Positions 7,947-16,506 of a DNA stretch of 39,643 bases are shown here, in pieces (position 1 is the first letter of the stretch; each line of letters starts with the position of its first letter). The stretch comes from Lysobacterales bacterium (lineage in GTDB: Bacteria > Pseudomonadota > Gammaproteobacteria > Steroidobacterales > Steroidobacteraceae). The DNA is taken from positions 1-39,643 of the forward strand of contig RPQJ01000022.1 of the NCBI GenBank assembly GCA_003819815.1, in the 5' to 3' direction. The notes beneath the pieces are model-generated. The model was not told the origin of the DNA and made no database searches. It worked only from the letters and a program-made list of their open reading frames with translations. A program made the position numbers and the translations under genes.

Positions 7947-8819
7947 ATGCGGACGATCGAGAGCATCGCCGAGCTGCGAGAGCGGGTGCGCGAATGGCGC
8001 CTCGCGCGGGAGAGCATCGCGTTCGTGCCGACGATGGGCAACCTGCACGCGGGCCACGCGAGCCTCATAGGGGCCGCGCACCACCACGGGCGGCGCGTGG
8101 TCGCGAGCGTGTTCGTGAACCCGCTGCAGTTCGGCCCGAACGAGGACTACGCCGCCTATCCCCGCACGCCCGACGAGGACGCCGCGCTGCTCGCAGGGCA
8201 GGGCGTGGACGTGCTGTTCCTGCCCACGGTCGACGAGATGTACCCGAAGGGCACGGCCGGCAGCACGATCATCGACGTGCCGGAACTCTCGGGCATTCTC
8301 TGCGGCGCCGTCCGGCCCGGGCATTTCCAGGGCGTGGCGACGGTCGTCGTCAAGCTCCTGAATCTCGTGCAGCCCGACACCGCGATTTTCGGCGAGAAGG
8401 ACTACCAGCAGCTCACCATCATCCGGCGCTCCGTCGAGGATCTCTGCCTGCCGGTGAAGATCGTGGGCGCACCGACGGTGCGCGCCGACGACGGGCTTGC
8501 GCTGAGCTCGCGCAATCGCTACCTGAGCGCCGAGGAGCGCGCGATCGCGCCCACGGTCTACCGCACGCTCGATCACGCGCGCCGGCGGCTCGAAGGCGGC
8601 GACACCGACGTCGCGGACATCGAGCGCGAGGGCATGGAGACGCTTCGCGCGGCCGGGTTCCGGCCCGACTACTTCGCGGTGCGGCTCGCCGGGACGCTCG
8701 AGCTTCCGCGCGGGCAGGACATGGACTGCGTCGTGCTCGCCGCGGCGCGCCTCGGGCGCGCCCGGCTCATCGACAACCTGCAGTGCCGCGCCACGGGAGT
8801 GCTTCCGGCGCCGCGCTGA
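7947..8819 (+). CDS. panC: pantothenate synthetase
   Basis: ATP-dependent condensation of pantoate with beta-alanine to pantothenate. Motifs: FVPTMGNLHAGHASL containing the HxGH adenylate motif (HAGH), VASVFVNPLQFGPNEDYAAYPR, the second nucleotide motif in GEKDYQQL, and LSSRNRYLS of the KMSKS-like loop. 290 aa is standard. The ATG at 7947 gives the canonical N-terminus MRTIESIAELR; the longer in-frame form from 7905 would overlap panB. The gene ends one nucleotide before the 3' end of convergent queG, so no room exists for a terminator between them. Confidence 0.96.
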   Translation: MRTIESIAELRERVREWRLARESIAFVPTMGNLHAGHASLIGAAHHHGRRVVASVFVNPLQFGPNEDYAAYPRTPDEDAALLAGQGVDVLFLPTVDEMYPKGTAGSTIIDVPELSGILCGAVRPGHFQGVATVVVKLLNLVQPDTAIFGEKDYQQLTIIRRSVEDLCLPVKIVGAPTVRADDGLALSSRNRYLSAEERAIAPTVYRTLDHARRRLEGGDTDVADIEREGMETLRAAGFRPDYFAVRLAGTLELPRGQDMDCVVLAAARLGRARLIDNLQCRATGVLPAPR

Positions 8820-8820
8820 A

Positions 8821-9906
8821 TCACGACGCCGGCGCTTCCCGCTCCGCCGAGTCGCGGCGGGCACCGAGTTCCGCCAGCGCCCACTGCACCGCTTCCCTCA
8901 CGACCTCGCTCGGGTGCCATGCCCGGGCCGCGAGCGCCTCGCGCACCTCCGGCGAGTCGGGGCCGTTGCCGAGCGCGATCGCCACGTTGCGCAGCCAGCG
9001 GACGTGGCCGATGCGACGGATCGCACTGCCATTGGTGCGCTCGAGAAACGTGGCCTCGCTCCATGCGAGGAGCTCGGCGAGCCGCGGCGCGTCGAGGCCG
9101 TGCCGTGGATGGAAGTCCGGCTCGGTGGTCGTCCGCGCGTAGCGGTTCCAGGGACACACCAGTTGGCAGTCGTCGCAGCCGTAGATGCGGTTGCCGATCG
9201 CGCGGCGGAACTCCTGCGGGATCGAGCCCTCGAGCTCGATCGTCAGGTACGAGATGCAACGTCGCGCGTCGAGCTCGTAGGGCGCGACGATGGCTCGCGT
9301 GGGGCACACGTCGATGCAGGCCGTGCAGCTGCCGCAGTGCGGCGTCACGGGCACGTCGGCCGGCAGCGGGAGGTCGGTGTAGATCTCTCCGAGGAAGAAC
9401 CACGAGCCGTCCTGCCGGTCGAGCAGGTTCGTGTGCTTGCCGATCCAGCCGAGGCCCGCATCGCGGGCGAGCGGCTTCTCGAGCACGGGACCGCTGTCCG
9501 TGAAGGCGCGGTAGCCCGCGCTGCCCACGGCGTCGGCGAGCCGGTCGGCGAGGCGCGCGAGCCGGGGCCGCACGAGCCGGTGATAGTCGCGCCCCAGGGC
9601 GTACCGCGAGACGTAGCCCAGCGATGCGTCCGCGAGCACGGCGTTCGGATCGGCCCCCGGTGGCCAGTAGTCGATGCGCGCCGAGATCACGCGCACGGTG
9701 CCCGGCAGCAGCTCCGCAGGACGCGCGCGCCGCGTCCCGTGGCGCTCCATGTAGTGCAGTTCCCCGTGACGCCCGAGCGCAAGCCACTCGAGCAGGTGGC
9801 GCTCGTCGTCCGGCAGGTCGACGGCGGCGATGCCGACTTTCTGGAAACCGAGTTCGAGGCCCCACGCCTTGACCTGGGCGGCGAGCGCCGTGAGATCCAT
9901 CGGCAT
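8821..9906 (-). CDS. queG: epoxyqueuosine reductase
   Basis: Cobalamin- and iron-sulfur-dependent enzyme that converts epoxyqueuosine to queuosine in tRNA, the last step of Q modification. Two 4Fe-4S ligand sets are visible: CGSCTACIDVCPTRAI and CDDCQLVCPWN. Also present are YVSRYALGRDYH, DSGPVLEKPLARDAGLGW with the conserved Asp region, GWIGKHTNLL and GSWFFLGEI. A HEAT-like C-terminal tail follows (RIGHVRWLRNVAIALGN). The start is ATG 9906 or ATG 9900 (MPMD); neither has a clear Shine-Dalgarno. It is divergent from nnr across a 45-bp spacer with a shared -10 region. In E. coli queG also neighbours nnr-tsaE-amiB-mutL-miaA. Confidence 0.95.
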   Translation of the reverse strand: MPMDLTALAAQVKAWGLELGFQKVGIAAVDLPDDERHLLEWLALGRHGELHYMERHGTRRARPAELLPGTVRVISARIDYWPPGADPNAVLADASLGYVSRYALGRDYHRLVRPRLARLADRLADAVGSAGYRAFTDSGPVLEKPLARDAGLGWIGKHTNLLDRQDGSWFFLGEIYTDLPLPADVPVTPHCGSCTACIDVCPTRAIVAPYELDARRCISYLTIELEGSIPQEFRRAIGNRIYGCDDCQLVCPWNRYARTTTEPDFHPRHGLDAPRLAELLAWSEATFLERTNGSAIRRIGHVRWLRNVAIALGNGPDSPEVREALAARAWHPSEVVREAVQWALAELGARRDSAEREAPAS

Positions 9907-9937
9907 TACGGATCCGGGGGTAACGTCGAGGGCGGCC

Positions 9938-9945
9938 AGTATAAT
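9938..9945. promoter_or_regulatory. overlapping divergent -10 boxes, queG/nnr
   Basis: Plus strand TATAAT (9940-9945) and minus strand TATACT (9943-9938) share bases in the 45-bp spacer. No good -35 is seen on either side. Transcription rightwards would begin at about 9952, on or beside the nnr ATG, implying a leaderless mRNA. Leftwards it would give a ~25-nt queG leader. Confidence 0.5.
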
Positions 9946-9951
9946 GCGCGA

Positions 9952-11433
9952 ATGCACGTGCCTTCCGTCGCGCTGTACACGGCCGCAGAGGTGCGCGCGC
10001 TCGATCGTCGCGCCATCGCCGAGCTCGGCATTCCGGGCTACGAACTGATGACGCGTGCCGGACATGCCGCGCTCGACGCGCTGCGCCGCGCCTGGCCCGA
10101 GGCGCGTTCGCTCGCGGTGCTCTGCGGCCCCGGCAACAACGGCGGCGACGGCTACGTGATCGCGCGGGCCGGCCGCGCGCTCGGCTACACGGTGCGCGCG
10201 GTGTCGCTCGGCGACGTCGCCGCGCTCCGCGGGGATGCGCGTCGCGCATACGAGGACTACGCGGCGGCCGGCGGAAAGCTGCAACCCTGGTCGCCCGACG
10301 TCCTCGATGCCGACGTCGTCGTGGACGCGCTCTTCGGCACCGGGCTCGCGCGCGCACCGGACGGCATCGCCGCCGGGATGATCCGGTGCATCAACGGCGC
10401 CGGGCGCCCGGTGGTCGCCGTCGACATTCCGTCCGGCCTGCACTCCGACACCGGCGAGGTGCTCGGGGACGCAGTCCGGGCCGACCTCACGGTGACCTTC
10501 ATCGGGCGCAAGGTCGGTGCTCACCTCGGCTGCGGTCCCGATCACGTCGGCCGCGTCGTCTTCGACGATCTCGGCGTTCCGGCCGCGACCTACGAAGGTT
10601 CGCAACCGGCGGCGCGGCTCGTGAGCGACGAAGACCTCGCGCGCGTGCTGCCGAGGCGCGTGCGCACTGCGCACAAGGGCGACCATGGGCACGTGCTGGT
10701 CGTCGGTGGCGGTCCCGGCATGCCTGGGGCAGCGCGCCTCGCGGGCGAGGCCGCGTTGCGCGCCGGGGCCGGCCTCGTCACCGTCGCGGTGCATCCGGAG
10801 AATCTCGCGGCGCTGGCGGCCCGGCCCGAACTGATGGCCGTCGCGGCGACGACGCCCGCTCGGCTGGCCGCGCCGCTCGCGCGTGCGACCGTCGTCGCGC
10901 TGGGCCCGGGGCTCGGCCGCGGGTCGTGGAGCCGCGAGATGTTCGAATCGGCCATCGCCGCGGGCCAGCCCACGATCGTTGACGCCGATGCGCTCAACCT
11001 GCTCGCCGAGTTCCCGCGCCGCCGCGACGACTGGGTCCTGACGCCGCACCCGGGCGAGGCAGGGCGCCTGCTCGGCATCGCGACCGAATCAGTGCAGGCC
11101 GACCGGCTCGGCGCGGCCCGTGCGATCGTCGAGCGCTACGGTGGCACGGTCGTGCTGAAGGGCGCAGGTTCGATCGTGCATTCCGCGGGTGCAATCCCAT
11201 GGATCTGCGATCGCGGCAATCCGGGCATGGCGGCTGCGGGCATGGGCGACGTGCTGACCGGAGTCGTCGCGGGACTTGCCGCGCAGTGCCGCAACCTGTC
11301 GCTCGCTGCCGCCGTAGGCGTCCATGTCCACGCGAGTGCGGGAGACAGGGCAGCGCACGCGGGCGAGCGGGGGCTGCTTGCGGGAGACTTGCTCGAGCAC
11401 GTACGCGCGTGCGTGAACCGTACGTGCGACTGA
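9952..11433 (+). CDS. nnr: bifunctional NAD(P)HX epimerase/dehydratase
   Basis: Repairs hydrated NADH and NADPH. The N-terminal half (about residues 1-215) is the YjeF_N epimerase: LMTRAGHAALDAL, LCGPGNNGGDGYVIAR, VDALFGTGL, VAVDIPSGLHSDTG. The C-terminal half (about 230-490) is the ribokinase-like ADP-dependent dehydratase: KGDHGHVLVVGGGPGMPGA, ALGPGLG, IVDADALN, LTPHPGEAGRL, and GNPGMAAAGMGDVLTGV with the catalytic Asp. 493 aa is the normal full-length fusion. No Shine-Dalgarno precedes the ATG, and a -10 box ends 6 nt before it, so initiation may be leaderless. The 3' end overlaps tsaE, the usual arrangement. Confidence 0.96.
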   Translation: MHVPSVALYTAAEVRALDRRAIAELGIPGYELMTRAGHAALDALRRAWPEARSLAVLCGPGNNGGDGYVIARAGRALGYTVRAVSLGDVAALRGDARRAYEDYAAAGGKLQPWSPDVLDADVVVDALFGTGLARAPDGIAAGMIRCINGAGRPVVAVDIPSGLHSDTGEVLGDAVRADLTVTFIGRKVGAHLGCGPDHVGRVVFDDLGVPAATYEGSQPAARLVSDEDLARVLPRRVRTAHKGDHGHVLVVGGGPGMPGAARLAGEAALRAGAGLVTVAVHPENLAALAARPELMAVAATTPARLAAPLARATVVALGPGLGRGSWSREMFESAIAAGQPTIVDADALNLLAEFPRRRDDWVLTPHPGEAGRLLGIATESVQADRLGAARAIVERYGGTVVLKGAGSIVHSAGAIPWICDRGNPGMAAAGMGDVLTGVVAGLAAQCRNLSLAAAVGVHVHASAGDRAAHAGERGLLAGDLLEHVRACVNRTCD

Positions 11434-11903
11434 CGCTCGCCGGCGCCGACGAAACGCGTCTCTTCGGCGCGCGCCTCGGCGCCGCGCTGCGGGATCACGC
11501 GGGGAGCGAGGCGCTCATGGTGCACCTGAGCGGCGATCTGGGTGCCGGCAAGACCACGCTCGTCGCCGGGGTGCTGGCCGCGCTCGGCCACGAGGGCGCG
11601 GTGCGAAGCCCGACGTACGCGCTCGTCGAGCCTTACCGCCTCGCCGGCCGCGACGTGACCCACTGCGACCTCTACCGGCTGCGACACCCGGACGAGCTCG
11701 AGGATCTCGGGCTCGCCGACATGCGGACGCCGCGCAGCGTGTTGCTCGTCGAATGGCCGGAGCGCGCGGCCGGCCGCCTCGGCACGGCCGACCTCGGACT
11801 CTCGCTCGAATACGCGGGCGACACGGCGCGTCTCGTGACCGTTGCGCCAGCGACGGCGGCAGGCGCTTCGATCGCGTCGGGCCTGGGCCTAGATGCGGCG
11901 TGA
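11409..11903 (+). CDS. tsaE: tRNA t6A synthesis ATPase TsaE
   Basis: ATPase partner of the TsaB-TsaD complex, which adds threonylcarbamoyl to A37 of ANN-decoding tRNAs. Motifs: Walker A GDLGAGKTT, SPTYALVEPY (switch region), HCDLYRL, and LVEWPER. 164 aa from the GTG at 11409, which overlaps nnr by 25 nt; GTG 11424 is an alternative that would shorten the N-terminus by five residues. No start has a convincing ribosome-binding site, so coupling to nnr translation is likely. The C-terminus ends in an Ala/Gly-rich tail. amiC follows after 40 nt of unusually AT-rich sequence. Confidence 0.93.
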   Translation: MREPYVRLTLAGADETRLFGARLGAALRDHAGSEALMVHLSGDLGAGKTTLVAGVLAALGHEGAVRSPTYALVEPYRLAGRDVTHCDLYRLRHPDELEDLGLADMRTPRSVLLVEWPERAAGRLGTADLGLSLEYAGDTARLVTVAPATAAGASIASGLGLDAA

Positions 11904-11921
11904 TGAATCGTCCGTATGTAC

Positions 11922-11960
11922 ATAATTTCATTGAATTATCGACATGATTCGCGGTAGATT
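11922..11960 (+). promoter_or_regulatory. AT-rich dyad and candidate promoter before amiC
   Basis: A short AT-rich island contains the inverted repeat ATAATT-6 nt-AATTAT (11922-11939). Overlapping it, TTGAAT (11931-11936) and TAGATT (11955-11960) are 18 nt apart, each 4 of 6 to consensus. If used, transcription would start close to the second in-frame ATG of amiC (11968). The dyad could be an operator or just promoter AT-richness. Confidence 0.35.
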
Positions 11961-13326
11961 ACGTCGAATGCGCGCCCGACTTTTCCATGCTTGGATCCTG
12001 CCGCTGTTCATCGCCGCGCCGTGGAGTGTCCACGTTTCGGTTGCCGCGACCACCGAGGTCGAGGACGTGCGGCTGTGGTCGGGTCCGGAAGGGACTCGAT
12101 TCGTCATCGAGATGTCGACGCCCGCGCGTTACGAGGTGTTCACGCTCGACGATCCGGCACGAGTCGTCGTCGATCTCGACCGCACGCGACTCGCGATGCG
12201 GCAGCCCTTGCCCGCGGGGCAGGGACCGGTGCGCAGCGTCCGGTCGGGGCCGCAGGCGGGCGGCGGGCTGCGGATCGTCCTCGATCTCACCCGGGCGCAG
12301 GCCGTCAAGGCGTTCACCGTCCCCGCGGACGATACGGAAGGCCACCGTCTGGTCGTCGAGCTGCCGGCCGCGGGCGCGCCCGTGCCGCCGGCGCGCGGGT
12401 TGTCGGTCGGCGCGCCGCCTGCGCAGGCACCGCCTGCTGCGTCGCCGCCATCGGGTCCGCTTTCAAGTCAGGTACTGGCCGCTTCGTCGCAGGCCGTGGC
12501 GCGCGAGGCGGTCGCCGTGGCGAATCCCGTCAAGACCGTTGCGGCCGGCGCGGCGGCCCGTGGGCGCGATCTCGTGATCGCGATCGACGCCGGCCATGGC
12601 GGCCAGGATCCGGGCGCGATCGGGCGGGGCGGCACCCGGGAGAAGGACGTCACGCTCGCGATCGCGCGCAAGCTCGCACGCTCGATCGATGCCGAGGATG
12701 GCATGCGCGCCGTGCTGATCCGCGAGGGAGACTACTTCGTGAGCCTGCGCAACCGCGTCCGCAAGGCGCGCGAGCAGCGGGCCGACATGTTCGTGTCGGT
12801 GCACGCCGATTCCGTGCTGAACCGGGGCGTGAACGGCTCGTCGGTCTACGTGCTCTCGCTGCGCGGCGCGAGCGACGAGGCGGCCCGCTGGCTCGCCGAG
12901 CGCGAGAACGCAGCCGACCTCATGGGCGGCGTCTCGCTCGACGACAAGAACGACGTGCTTGCCTCCGTGCTGCTCGACGTCACGCAGAAGGAGGCGGTCA
13001 GCAACAGCGTGGACGCCGCCTCGAGCGTGCTCGACGCGATGCGCCGCGTGGGCGACGTGCACCGCCCGCGGGTGCAGCACGCGGGCTTTGCCGTGCTCAA
13101 GTCGCCCGACATCCCGTCGATGCTCGTCGAGACGGCGTTCATCTCGAACGCTTCCGACGAACGCAGGCTCCGGGACGCCGCGCACCAGCAGCGGCTCGCG
13201 GGCGCGATCTTCGAGGGCATCCGCAACTACTTCTACGAAAAGCCGCCCCCGGGCACGCGGCTCGCCGCGATCGTCGCAGCGCGCGACGGCGCGGCCGCCG
13301 CGCCGAGGACGCTCGCCGAGCGCTGA
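11944..13326 (+). CDS. amiC: N-acetylmuramoyl-L-alanine amidase AmiC-type
   Basis: Periplasmic zinc amidase that cuts the septal peptidoglycan cross-link for daughter-cell separation. In order: signal peptide (hydrophobic WILPLFIAAPWSV), AMIN domain (about residues 35-140) that binds peptidoglycan at the septum, an Ala/Pro-rich linker (about 145-200), and the Amidase_3 domain. Zn and catalytic residues are in IDAGHGGQDPGAIG (His), REKDVTLAIA (Glu), SVHADS (His) and ETAFISNASDE (Glu). No C-terminal LysM domain is present, unlike E. coli AmiB neighbours with longer tails. Start 11944 or 11968; the shorter form has the tidier signal peptide (MRARLFHAW) and neither has a Shine-Dalgarno. Position between tsaE and mutL is the conserved one. 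Confidence 0.93.
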   Translation: MIRGRLRRMRARLFHAWILPLFIAAPWSVHVSVAATTEVEDVRLWSGPEGTRFVIEMSTPARYEVFTLDDPARVVVDLDRTRLAMRQPLPAGQGPVRSVRSGPQAGGGLRIVLDLTRAQAVKAFTVPADDTEGHRLVVELPAAGAPVPPARGLSVGAPPAQAPPAASPPSGPLSSQVLAASSQAVAREAVAVANPVKTVAAGAAARGRDLVIAIDAGHGGQDPGAIGRGGTREKDVTLAIARKLARSIDAEDGMRAVLIREGDYFVSLRNRVRKAREQRADMFVSVHADSVLNRGVNGSSVYVLSLRGASDEAARWLAERENAADLMGGVSLDDKNDVLASVLLDVTQKEAVSNSVDAASSVLDAMRRVGDVHRPRVQHAGFAVLKSPDIPSMLVETAFISNASDERRLRDAAHQQRLAGAIFEGIRNYFYEKPPPGTRLAAIVAARDGAAAAPRTLAER

Positions 13327-13375
13327 CCCGGGGCGCTTGCTATCCTCGCGCACCCGAGCGCGAGGCTGCGGCCGC

Positions 13376-15157
13376 ATGTCCATCCGGGTCCTTCCCGATC
13401 AACTGATCCACCAGATCGCTGCCGGCGAGGTCGTCGAGCGGCCCGCGTCGGTCGTCAAGGAACTGGTCGAGAACAGCCTCGACTCCGGTGCTCGCAGCAT
13501 CGAGATCGAGGTCGAGCAGGGTGGCGCCGCGCTCGTGCGGGTGCGCGACGACGGCTGCGGCATCCCGTCGGACGAACTGCTGCTCGCGCTCACCCGCCAC
13601 GCGACCAGCAAGATCGGGTGCATCGAGGATCTCGAGGCGGTGCGCACGCTCGGGTTCCGCGGCGAGGCGCTGCCGAGCATCGCCTCGGTCTCGCGGATGC
13701 GCGTGGTCTCGCGGCCGGTCGACGTGGCCACGGCCTCGGAAGTCCGCTGCGTGGACGGCGAGCTCGCCGGGCCGGCGCCGCAGCCGCATCCGCCCGGCAC
13801 GACCGTCGAGGTGCGGGACCTGTTCTTCAACGTCCCGGCGCGGCGCAAGTTCCTGCGCTCCGAGCGCACGGAGCTGGGCCAGGTCGAGCGACTCGTCGAG
13901 CGGCTCGCGCTCAGCCGCTACGACGTCGGCTTCCGGCTGCTCTCCGCGCGGCGCACGCTCGCGGATCATCCGCCGGCGACCGACGAGCGGGCCCGCGATG
14001 CGCGGGTCGCCGCGGTCCTGGGCAACGACTTCCTGCGCCACGCGCTCAAGCTCGACCACGAGGCGTCCGGCCTGCGGCTCCACGGCTGGTTCTGCCAGCC
14101 GACGTACGCCCGGAGCCAGCCCGACCAGCAATACTTCTTCCTCAACGGCCGTCCCGTGCGGGACAAGCTGGCGGCGAGCGCCGTGCGGCTCGCATACCGC
14201 GACGTGCTGTACCACGGTCGCCACCCGGCCTACGTGCTCTACCTCGAGATGAACCCGTCGCGGGTCGACGTCAACGCGCATCCGCAGAAGCTCGAGGTGC
14301 GATTCCGGGAGCCGGGGCTCGTGCACGACTTCCTTTTCCGCACGCTCGAGCGCGCGCTCGCCGACACGCGGCCGACCCAGCCTGCCGCGGCCTCGATGCC
14401 GGCGGCGACGTTCGATCTCGCGCCGCGCGGAGCCGCGGGCGACACGCCCGGCACCTCGGCGCTCGAGTTCTACGGTGCAATGTCGGAGGGCGTTCGTGAC
14501 GACGACCGCGCGGCGGGCGCGGTGCAGCCATCCACGGCCGACGCGAGCGCATCGCCGGCCGCTCCGGGCGCCGCTTCCGCGCACCCGCTCGGCTACGCAA
14601 TCGCGCAGCTCCACGGCATCTACATCCTCGCACAAGCGCCCGGCGGCCTCGTGCTGGTCGACATGCACGCGGCCCACGAGCGCACGACCTACGAGCGGTT
14701 GAAGGCGGCGTTCGACTCGGGCCGCCTCGCGAGCCAGCCGCTGCTCGTGCCGGTGCCGGTCGGGCTGTCGGTCGCCGAGGCAGACGCAGCCGAGGCACAT
14801 GCTCCCGCGCTCGCGGACATCGGGATCGAGTACACGCGCGCCGGGCCGACCCAGCTGCTCGTGCGGGCGCTGCCAGCGCTGCTCGGCACGGCCGACGCCG
14901 CCGTGCTGCTGCGCGATTCGCTTGCGGACCTCCGCGAGAACGGCGGCGGCGGGCGGCAGGCGCTCGACCGCGTGCTCGGAACGATGGCCTGCCACCGGGC
15001 CGTGCGCGCGAATCGCCGGCTCGGCCTGCCCGAGATGGACGCGCTGCTCAGGGAGATGGAGCGCACCGTCCGGGCCGACCAGTGCGTGCACGGCCGGCCC
15101 ACGTGGTCGTTCGTGAGCCTCGAGGAACTCGACCGGATCTTCCTGCGCGGCCGATGA
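13376..15157 (+). CDS. mutL: DNA mismatch repair protein MutL, with nuclease motif
   Basis: Couples MutS mismatch recognition to strand removal. The GHKL ATPase half shows IAAGEVVERPASVVKELVEN, DDGCGI, RHATSKI, and GFRGEALPSIASV. A Pro/Ala linker (about residues 340-405) leads to the dimerisation domain. That domain holds DMHAAHERTTYE (residues 429-440), matching the MutL endonuclease motif DQHAx2Ex4E except Met for Gln, plus ACHRAVRAN (Cys539) and CVHGRP (Cys570), the other metal-site motifs. It is thus of the nicking type, unlike E. coli MutL which depends on MutH. 593 aa. GAGG at 13362-13365 precedes the ATG. The stop overlaps miaA (ATGA). Confidence 0.96.
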   Translation: MSIRVLPDQLIHQIAAGEVVERPASVVKELVENSLDSGARSIEIEVEQGGAALVRVRDDGCGIPSDELLLALTRHATSKIGCIEDLEAVRTLGFRGEALPSIASVSRMRVVSRPVDVATASEVRCVDGELAGPAPQPHPPGTTVEVRDLFFNVPARRKFLRSERTELGQVERLVERLALSRYDVGFRLLSARRTLADHPPATDERARDARVAAVLGNDFLRHALKLDHEASGLRLHGWFCQPTYARSQPDQQYFFLNGRPVRDKLAASAVRLAYRDVLYHGRHPAYVLYLEMNPSRVDVNAHPQKLEVRFREPGLVHDFLFRTLERALADTRPTQPAAASMPAATFDLAPRGAAGDTPGTSALEFYGAMSEGVRDDDRAAGAVQPSTADASASPAAPGAASAHPLGYAIAQLHGIYILAQAPGGLVLVDMHAAHERTTYERLKAAFDSGRLASQPLLVPVPVGLSVAEADAAEAHAPALADIGIEYTRAGPTQLLVRALPALLGTADAAVLLRDSLADLRENGGGGRQALDRVLGTMACHRAVRANRRLGLPEMDALLREMERTVRADQCVHGRPTWSFVSLEELDRIFLRGR

Positions 15158-16098
15158 GCGGGGCGCACCCGAGCCGGCCCGAGGCGGTGCTGCTCGCGGG
15201 CCCGACGTGCAGCGGCAAGACGGCGCTCGCGCTGCGGCTTGCGGAAGACTTCCCGGTGGAGATCGTCAGCGTCGACTCCGCGCAGGTTTATCGCGGCATG
15301 GACATCGGCACGGCCAAGCCGCCCGCCGAGGTCCGCGCGCGGGTGCCGCACCACCTGATCGACGTGTGCGATCCGCGCGACCCGTATTCGGCAGGCCGCT
15401 TTCGCAGCGACGCGCTCGAACTCATCGCCGCGATACGCTCCCGTGGGCGGATTCCGCTCCTGGTCGGCGGAACCATGCTGTACTTCCGCGCGCTCGTGCG
15501 CGGCATCGCGCCGCTGCCGACCGCCGACCCCGCGATCCGGGCCCGACTCGAAGAACGGGCGACCCGGGCCGGCTGGCCTGCGCTGCATGCCGAACTCGCC
15601 GCCCGCGATCCGGTCGCGGCAGCGAGGATCCGTCCGGCCGATGGCCAGCGTATCCAGCGGGCGCTCGAGGTGCTCGAACTCACGGGAGAGCGGCTGTCGG
15701 ACCTGCAGCGCCACGCGACGCCCCCCGCCGTCCGCTTCGCGGCATTCGCGCTGAAGCCGGCCGATCGGGCGGAGCTCTACGCCCGGATCGACGCCCGGTT
15801 CGCGGCCATGATGGAGCAGGGGTTCCTCGCCGAAGTGCAGGCCCTCAGGGCCCGGGGCGACCTGCATGGCGACCTGCCAAGCCTCCGGGCCGTTGGCTAC
15901 CGCCAGATCTGGTCCTGCCTGGCCGGCGAACGGGGACTCGAGGAAGCCGTCGCGGCTGCGCAGCGGGCGAGCCGCCAGCTCGCGAAGCGGCAACTGACCT
16001 GGTTGCGGTCGGAATCGTCCTTCGAGGCGATCGGTACCCTTGAAGATCAACAACTTGGGCCCATACATCGGACATTGAACCTGATTGCCGGACACTGA
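15154..16098 (+). CDS. miaA: tRNA dimethylallyltransferase
   Basis: Transfers dimethylallyl to A37 of tRNAs that read UNN codons, the first step to ms2i6A. P-loop LLAGPTCSGKTALALRLA, followed by SVDSAQVYRGMDIGTAKP, HHLIDVCDP, YSAGRFRSDA and LLVGGTMLYFRAL; later the RNA-binding RAVGYRQIWSCLAG and KRQLTWLR. 314 aa is normal. It overlaps the mutL stop by 4 nt and is followed by hfq, the widely conserved mutL-miaA-hfq-hflX order. Its last ~20 codons are clearly less GC-rich than the rest, and the hfq promoter candidate starts right at its stop. Confidence 0.96.
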   Translation: MSGAHPSRPEAVLLAGPTCSGKTALALRLAEDFPVEIVSVDSAQVYRGMDIGTAKPPAEVRARVPHHLIDVCDPRDPYSAGRFRSDALELIAAIRSRGRIPLLVGGTMLYFRALVRGIAPLPTADPAIRARLEERATRAGWPALHAELAARDPVAAARIRPADGQRIQRALEVLELTGERLSDLQRHATPPAVRFAAFALKPADRAELYARIDARFAAMMEQGFLAEVQALRARGDLHGDLPSLRAVGYRQIWSCLAGERGLEEAVAAAQRASRQLAKRQLTWLRSESSFEAIGTLEDQQLGPIHRTLNLIAGH

Positions 16099-16122
16099 CG
16101 AAGCGAACGCCTGTGCTACGAT
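16095..16122 (+). promoter_or_regulatory. candidate hfq promoter
   Basis: CTGACG (16095-16100) and TACGAT (16117-16122) are 16 nt apart, each 4 of 6 to consensus. A transcript from here would have a ~90-nt leader before hfq. Other hfq genes also have promoters at or within the miaA end. Confidence 0.4.
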
Positions 16123-16218
16123 CGGACTCGTTCTTGTTCGTCGAGACGACGCGTCACGGCGGCTTCATGGAAGATCGCGCGGCAGGAACGGCATCTGCGA
16201 AAAACAAGGAGATCGAAC

Positions 16219-16476
16219 ATGGCCAAGGGCCAGTCCCTGCAAGATCCTTTCCTGAATGCGCTGCGCAAGGAGCGGATTCCCGTTTCCATCTATCTGGTCA
16301 ACGGTATCAAGCTTCAGGGCCAGATCGATTCCTTCGACCAGTTCGTGGTCCTGCTGCGCAACAGCGTGAGCCAGATGGTCTACAAGCACGCCATCTCGAC
16401 CGTCGTGCCCGCTCGCAACGTGCGCCTGCCGATGGGCGATGACGAGCCCGTCGCCGAGGACGTGCCGGCCACCTGA
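16219..16476 (+). CDS. hfq: RNA chaperone Hfq
   Basis: Hexameric Sm-like protein that pairs small RNAs with their mRNA targets. The Sm1 motif ([20 protein letters not shown]) and Sm2 motif ([12 protein letters not shown]) are intact, with Gln8 and the YKH proximal site. The rim patch is RKER (residues 16-19) where E. coli has RRER, so it keeps the arginines at both ends. 85 aa: the C-terminal tail after the Sm core is short and acidic ([13 protein letters not shown]) compared with the 35-residue tail of E. coli. AAGGAG at 16206-16211 is an excellent ribosome-binding site. Confidence 0.98.
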   Translation: MAKGQSLQDPFLNALRKERIPVSIYLVNGIKLQGQIDSFDQFVVLLRNSVSQMVYKHAISTVVPARNVRLPMGDDEPVAEDVPAT

Positions 16477-16506
16477 GCCGGCCGGACCTCAAGGAGACTC
16501 GGCCAC

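Noticed and set aside
9907-11049. Upstream extension of queG through nnr
   Set aside because: The frame is open by chance on the opposite strand of nnr; the conserved QueG N-terminus starts at 9906 or 9900.
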